From an uncultured Saprospiraceae bacterium (GTDB lineage: Bacteria > Bacteroidota > Bacteroidia > Chitinophagales > Saprospiraceae): a DNA stretch of 8,089 bases. Every line of letters starts with the position of its first letter. Position 1 is the stretch's first letter. Shown here in pieces: positions 5,251 to 8,089 of this stretch. The stretch lies in the NCBI GenBank assembly GCA_934699305.1, contig CAKUWM010000122.1:1-8089 (forward strand), written 5' to 3'. A program made the position numbers and the translations under genes. The notes beneath the pieces are model-generated. The model had not been told where the DNA came from. It saw only the letters and a list, made by a program, of their open reading frames with translations, and searched no databases.

Positions 5251-7659
5251 TTATTTCTTCCTATTCAAATCTACAATTTCAACTCTTCTTTCTTTTGATG
5301 CCGAAACACTATAAACTGAATTTCTCAAATCGCTATAACTTGAAACAACGTCAGCCGGAGATTTAGTCTCACCAAATGAAACCTCTGTAACTTTTAGTTT
5401 GCCATTTTTCAAGTATGGTGCAATCGATCCTTTTGACGCTGTTTTTAAGTAATTAACTACTGAGCTTACACGTCTCATACCTAAATTCTTGTTATATGCC
5501 GATGATGCAAGAGGTGAAGTAAATCCTTGAATTACGATTTGCACTTGTTCGCCTCTACTCAAAACCTCTTCCAATGCTTCAGTAAATGCAACTAAATCAT
5601 CATTTCCTTTCTTAACCCGATTGTCAAAGAAATTATTCATGATTTTTTCTGCTTGAGTTCTTTCATCACCTGTAAGTGGTTGGATATACTTGTCTCGATA
5701 CAACCATTTCTTGTTGTAATACATATTAAATGTCTCAGGGAAGGTCTTGGTAGTCGTTATGGCTCTTGATCTTCTTCCCGGTTCATCGTTGTCAAAGAAC
5801 AGTTCTATAGGCAGATAATCTTCTAAGTTTCCTTTACCCAAGAATAATTTCTTTTCAATTTTATTTACATTATCAGGAAGGTCAGCAGTATTGATATAAA
5901 CCGTATCCGGCGCATAACCTTTTTTCGTGCCAATGATCATATACTTTTTACCTCTTTCAATAGCAAAAGAATGCATATTGGTATTTTCAGTCAGCTGAAT
6001 CACTTGTTCTTTATTCGGATCAGACATATCTACTATCCTAATTGTCGTTCCATTCAGTGGCAGATTATTTTTCTTAGCAAAAGTCAAAACATCTAATTCT
6101 AAATCTTTAGATTTCAGATAAAACAGTTTTACTATATCAGAATTATCCTTTAAGTCTTTAGTGCTAAAATAAACAGTATCAGGATAATATCCCGGTTTAC
6201 TTGCAACAGCCATATATTCGTATCCCGGATCTAAACCAAATAAATAGGAAGAACGAGTATCAATCTGCTGACTTGCAATTTCATTGCCCTCTTTTTTATA
6301 CAATGCTACCTTAGCTCCTGGAAGTGAATCCCTTGTGTTTGCATCAAATACATAAGCTAATAGATTAACCTTTAAAACTTCTACTTTATAAATATCATTA
6401 CAGCAAGCCTCTTCTGATGGATCCAGATACATAGAGCCCGTTCTGTTAGATGCAAAGTAACCTGTTTTACCGCTCTGATTCAATACAAAATAAAGGTCAT
6501 TATAACTACTATTCAAAGGTGCTGGCTCAGGCACAGGTTGAACCCATTTACCATTATCAACTGTAGTTTTATATATATCGTATCCGCCAAATCCTTTCTG
6601 TCCGAATGATGAAAAATATAATTCTTGTGATCCTTGATGGAAAAATGGTGTAACTTCAGATTCAGATGTATTGATATCTTTCAAATTAACAGGCGTACCA
6701 AATGTATTTCCGTTTACTTCGACCATCCAAATGTCATCTTTACCTTCACCACCCGGTCTATCAGAAACGAAAAATAATACTTCCTTTCCCAAGCTGTTAA
6801 CAAAGCCGACAGACGGTTGAGTTGTTGTAAAACCTGCCATATTCACAGGTTCAGGAATTCTAACCGGTGGACCAAAGGTACCATCTGTTTTAACTTCTCG
6901 ATAGAATAGTTCACAACGTATTTCAGAGAAATTTAGATTTGAACAATTTGAATAATATACTCTATTTCCGCTTGGAGAATAAGTCATATTCACATTATGC
7001 CTGGTATCTTGGTTAAATTCATTTGAAAGAACATCATTTTTTGATGCATCTTTCATTAACGTTTTACCGACAAGCCATTTATTAGAAGGATTTGTAAATC
7101 TGTTTGATGCATAAAAGAAAGAATCATTTTTCTCAAAAGGTGCGAAATCATTGTAGGGCGAATTGATATCGCTGCCTAATTGTTCTATCTTGTAAAATTG
7201 AACTGAATCTTTGACGTTTTTCATAGCCCAATCCAATGACGTAAGCCTTTGTCTAGCTATAGCCACATTTGGATTGTCTGTCCCATCATTACTAGACAAA
7301 AACAAATTAAAGTTGTCCTGTGCTTCAGAATATTTACCTTGTATTGTTTGTACTTCCGCTAAATGAAACAAAGCGTCTTTATACTTCGGATCATTCTTTT
7401 TATCAGACAATTGTAATAAAGCATAATATTGCTCTGCTTTGGTGTATGCGTGAAATTTTCTGGCAGCTTCAGCAATATTAAATAATATGTCTGCATCGCC
7501 AGGGTCAAATTCTGAGGCAATTTGATAATTAACCATGGCGCTCTTAAAGTCTTTCGACATCAAGTTTTTCTCAGCTGCCTTTAAATATTGTTTTTTTGTT
7601 TGAGCGTTCATGTTGCCTATGGCTAACAAACACACAATTAATACGATTATATGTTTCAT
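5251..7659 (-). CDS. PorE-like TPR / PD40 propeller / CRD / OmpA-family protein
   Basis: This 802-residue envelope protein has a Sec signal peptide (MKHIIVLIVCLLAIGNMNA, probable cleavage before Gln20). Cys10 has no lipobox around it, so a lipid anchor is unlikely. Residues 25-145 are TPR-like helices (KAAEKNLMSKDFKSAMVNYQ, then KAEQYYALLQL and GKYSEAQDNFNLFL). Residues 165-430 hold PD40/WD40-like propeller strands such as FFYASNR (181-187), YSPSGNRVYYSN (227-238), FFVSDRPGGEGKDDIW (296-311), ELYFSSFGQKGFGGYDIY (346-363) and GYFASNR (400-406). Two carboxypeptidase-regulatory-like domains follow (430-516 and 519-608). The C-terminus (about 618-800) is OmpA-like: FFDNDEP (621-627), GFTSPLASSAYN (712-723), LGMRRVSSVVNYL (726-738) and ERRVEIV (790-796). 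The same TPR, propeller, CRD, OmpA order is known in Porphyromonas gingivalis PorE (PG1058), a T9SS component thought to bind peptidoglycan. Orthology is not shown, because Bacteroidota carry many such paralogues. It sits 21 bases after the PorP/SprF gene and 33 before the cargo gene, with AAGAGA a few bases before the ATG as a possible weak ribosome site. Confidence 0.9.
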   Translation of the reverse strand: MKHIIVLIVCLLAIGNMNAQTKKQYLKAAEKNLMSKDFKSAMVNYQIASEFDPGDADILFNIAEAARKFHAYTKAEQYYALLQLSDKKNDPKYKDALFHLAEVQTIQGKYSEAQDNFNLFLSSNDGTDNPNVAIARQRLTSLDWAMKNVKDSVQFYKIEQLGSDINSPYNDFAPFEKNDSFFYASNRFTNPSNKWLVGKTLMKDASKNDVLSNEFNQDTRHNVNMTYSPSGNRVYYSNCSNLNFSEIRCELFYREVKTDGTFGPPVRIPEPVNMAGFTTTQPSVGFVNSLGKEVLFFVSDRPGGEGKDDIWMVEVNGNTFGTPVNLKDINTSESEVTPFFHQGSQELYFSSFGQKGFGGYDIYKTTVDNGKWVQPVPEPAPLNSSYNDLYFVLNQSGKTGYFASNRTGSMYLDPSEEACCNDIYKVEVLKVNLLAYVFDANTRDSLPGAKVALYKKEGNEIASQQIDTRSSYLFGLDPGYEYMAVASKPGYYPDTVYFSTKDLKDNSDIVKLFYLKSKDLELDVLTFAKKNNLPLNGTTIRIVDMSDPNKEQVIQLTENTNMHSFAIERGKKYMIIGTKKGYAPDTVYINTADLPDNVNKIEKKLFLGKGNLEDYLPIELFFDNDEPGRRSRAITTTKTFPETFNMYYNKKWLYRDKYIQPLTGDERTQAEKIMNNFFDNRVKKGNDDLVAFTEALEEVLSRGEQVQIVIQGFTSPLASSAYNKNLGMRRVSSVVNYLKTASKGSIAPYLKNGKLKVTEVSFGETKSPADVVSSYSDLRNSVYSVSASKERRVEIVDLNRKK
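5869..5955 (-). repeat. CRD-like duplication, core of second copy
   Basis: Residues 569-597 of the PorE-like protein (core GYAPDTVYINTADLPDN) align without gaps with residues 478-506, with 16 of 29 residues identical by eye. The copies are offset by 91 residues, about one CRD-like domain. Confidence 0.8.
6142..6228 (-). repeat. CRD-like duplication, core of first copy
   Basis: Residues 478-506 of the PorE-like protein (core GYYPDTVYFSTKDLKDN) are the first copy of the duplicated segment whose second copy is residues 569-597. The pair points to tandem duplication of a whole carboxypeptidase-regulatory-like beta-sandwich domain. Confidence 0.8.
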
Positions 7660-7680
7660 TATATTTCTCTTAAGGATTTC

Positions 7681-8089
7681 TTAATATACCGGGCAAGACC
7701 GATAATCTTTCAATGGTTTAACTTCGGTTATAATATATTGAACAGACACTTCAAGACCACCGCGTTTTTCAGTTGCTATTTGAAATGGTGAGTTATTTAT
7801 ATCATAACTAGCACCTACTCTAAACTGATTTACATGCACTTCTAAAGTTGGTACCCATGCATCATCAGTACGATAATTGACTCCACCAACTACTGCAAAT
7901 TCCTTACCTCTCCTCGTGCTTAAATAGACTTTCAACCCAGCTCCCAGCAATGTTTCATCATAAGAATCAGACTTTCTGTACGCTGCATTTAATATTAAGT
8001 CAAACGGTTGAGCAATATATAAAGATCCCAGACCATAAAGTGACATTGTAATAGGAAGTTTAGAGTCACTTCCATCGTAGAATTGAATC
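7681..8089 (-). CDS. PorP/SprF-family outer-membrane protein, C-terminal 135 residues (5' end outside window)
   Basis: The frame is open to the right edge: a methionine codon at 8044-8046 is internal, since IQFYDGSDSKLPIT is encoded before it without a stop. Family members run to roughly 300-350 residues, so over half the protein lies outside the window. The visible part alternates short hydrophobic/aromatic beta-strands with turns, as in an outer-membrane barrel: LYGLGSLYIAQPFDLILNAAYR, LLGAGLKVYL, FAVVGGVNYR, FRVGASYDIN, then the family-typical RGGLEVSVQYII and a C-terminal SCPVY. In Flavobacterium johnsoniae, SprF is needed to export and attach the type B cargo SprB, and related proteins are encoded beside other type B cargos. 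Here the gene is upstream of a PorE-like gene and a type B cargo in one probable operon, which fits a cargo-specific partner. The operon promoter must lie beyond the window. Confidence 0.88.
   Translation of the reverse strand, partial: IQFYDGSDSKLPITMSLYGLGSLYIAQPFDLILNAAYRKSDSYDETLLGAGLKVYLSTRRGKEFAVVGGVNYRTDDAWVPTLEVHVNQFRVGASYDINNSPFQIATEKRGGLEVSVQYIITEVKPLKDYRSCPVY

Noticed and set aside
7630..7632. Cys10 of the PorE-like protein as a lipoprotein anchor
   Set aside because: The residue before it is valine rather than Gly/Ala/Ser, it lies inside the hydrophobic core, and a good signal peptidase I site follows at NMNA-Q.

Overview
This 8,089-base window comes from an AT-rich member of the Bacteroidota. 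The evidence is direct: a PorP/SprF-family protein, a PorE-like TPR/beta-propeller/OmpA protein and a very large secreted protein with the gliding-motility-associated (type B) C-terminal sorting domain, all hallmarks of the type IX secretion system (T9SS). A Bacteroidota-style -7 promoter element (TAnnTTTG-like) also lies before the ferredoxin gene, and start codons lack clear Shine-Dalgarno sequences. I cannot assign a genus; the adhesin architecture would suit Saprospiria, Chitinophagia or relatives.

Left part, plus strand (2-1897): the 3' end of an unrecognised gene with a very acidic stretch and a lysine-rich tail is followed, with a TAATG stop/start overlap, by a stand-alone HsdR-N-type PD-(D/E)xK domain protein. 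This abuts directly (TAA then ATG) a class I SAM-dependent methyltransferase. These three look like one co-transcribed unit. After 55 bases with a probable promoter comes a 115-residue 2[4Fe-4S] ferredoxin of the Bacteroidota insertion type.

Middle (1898-2259): a 362-base gene-free convergent region. It holds a weak hairpin at the ferredoxin stop codon, several imperfect inverted repeats, and a strong intrinsic terminator (2207-2238) that closes the opposing operon and may work in both directions.

Right part, minus strand (8089 down to 2260): a compact three-gene operon read from right to left. A PorP/SprF outer-membrane protein (5' end outside the window) is followed after 21 bases by an 802-residue PorE-like protein (signal peptide, TPR, PD40 propeller, two tandem CRD-like domains, OmpA-like C-terminus). 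After 33 more bases comes a 985-residue secreted multi-domain protein ending in a type B T9SS sorting domain. The likely reading is a dedicated export/anchoring set: the large protein is the cargo or surface adhesin, the PorP/SprF protein its outer-membrane partner, and the PorE-like protein a periplasmic link to peptidoglycan.

No RNA genes, CRISPR arrays, insertion sequences or transposases were seen. The most noteworthy points are the cargo/PorP/PorE-like triad, the altered peptidoglycan-binding loop of the OmpA domain, the duplicated CRD-like domain, and the cysteine-rich N-terminal domain of the cargo.
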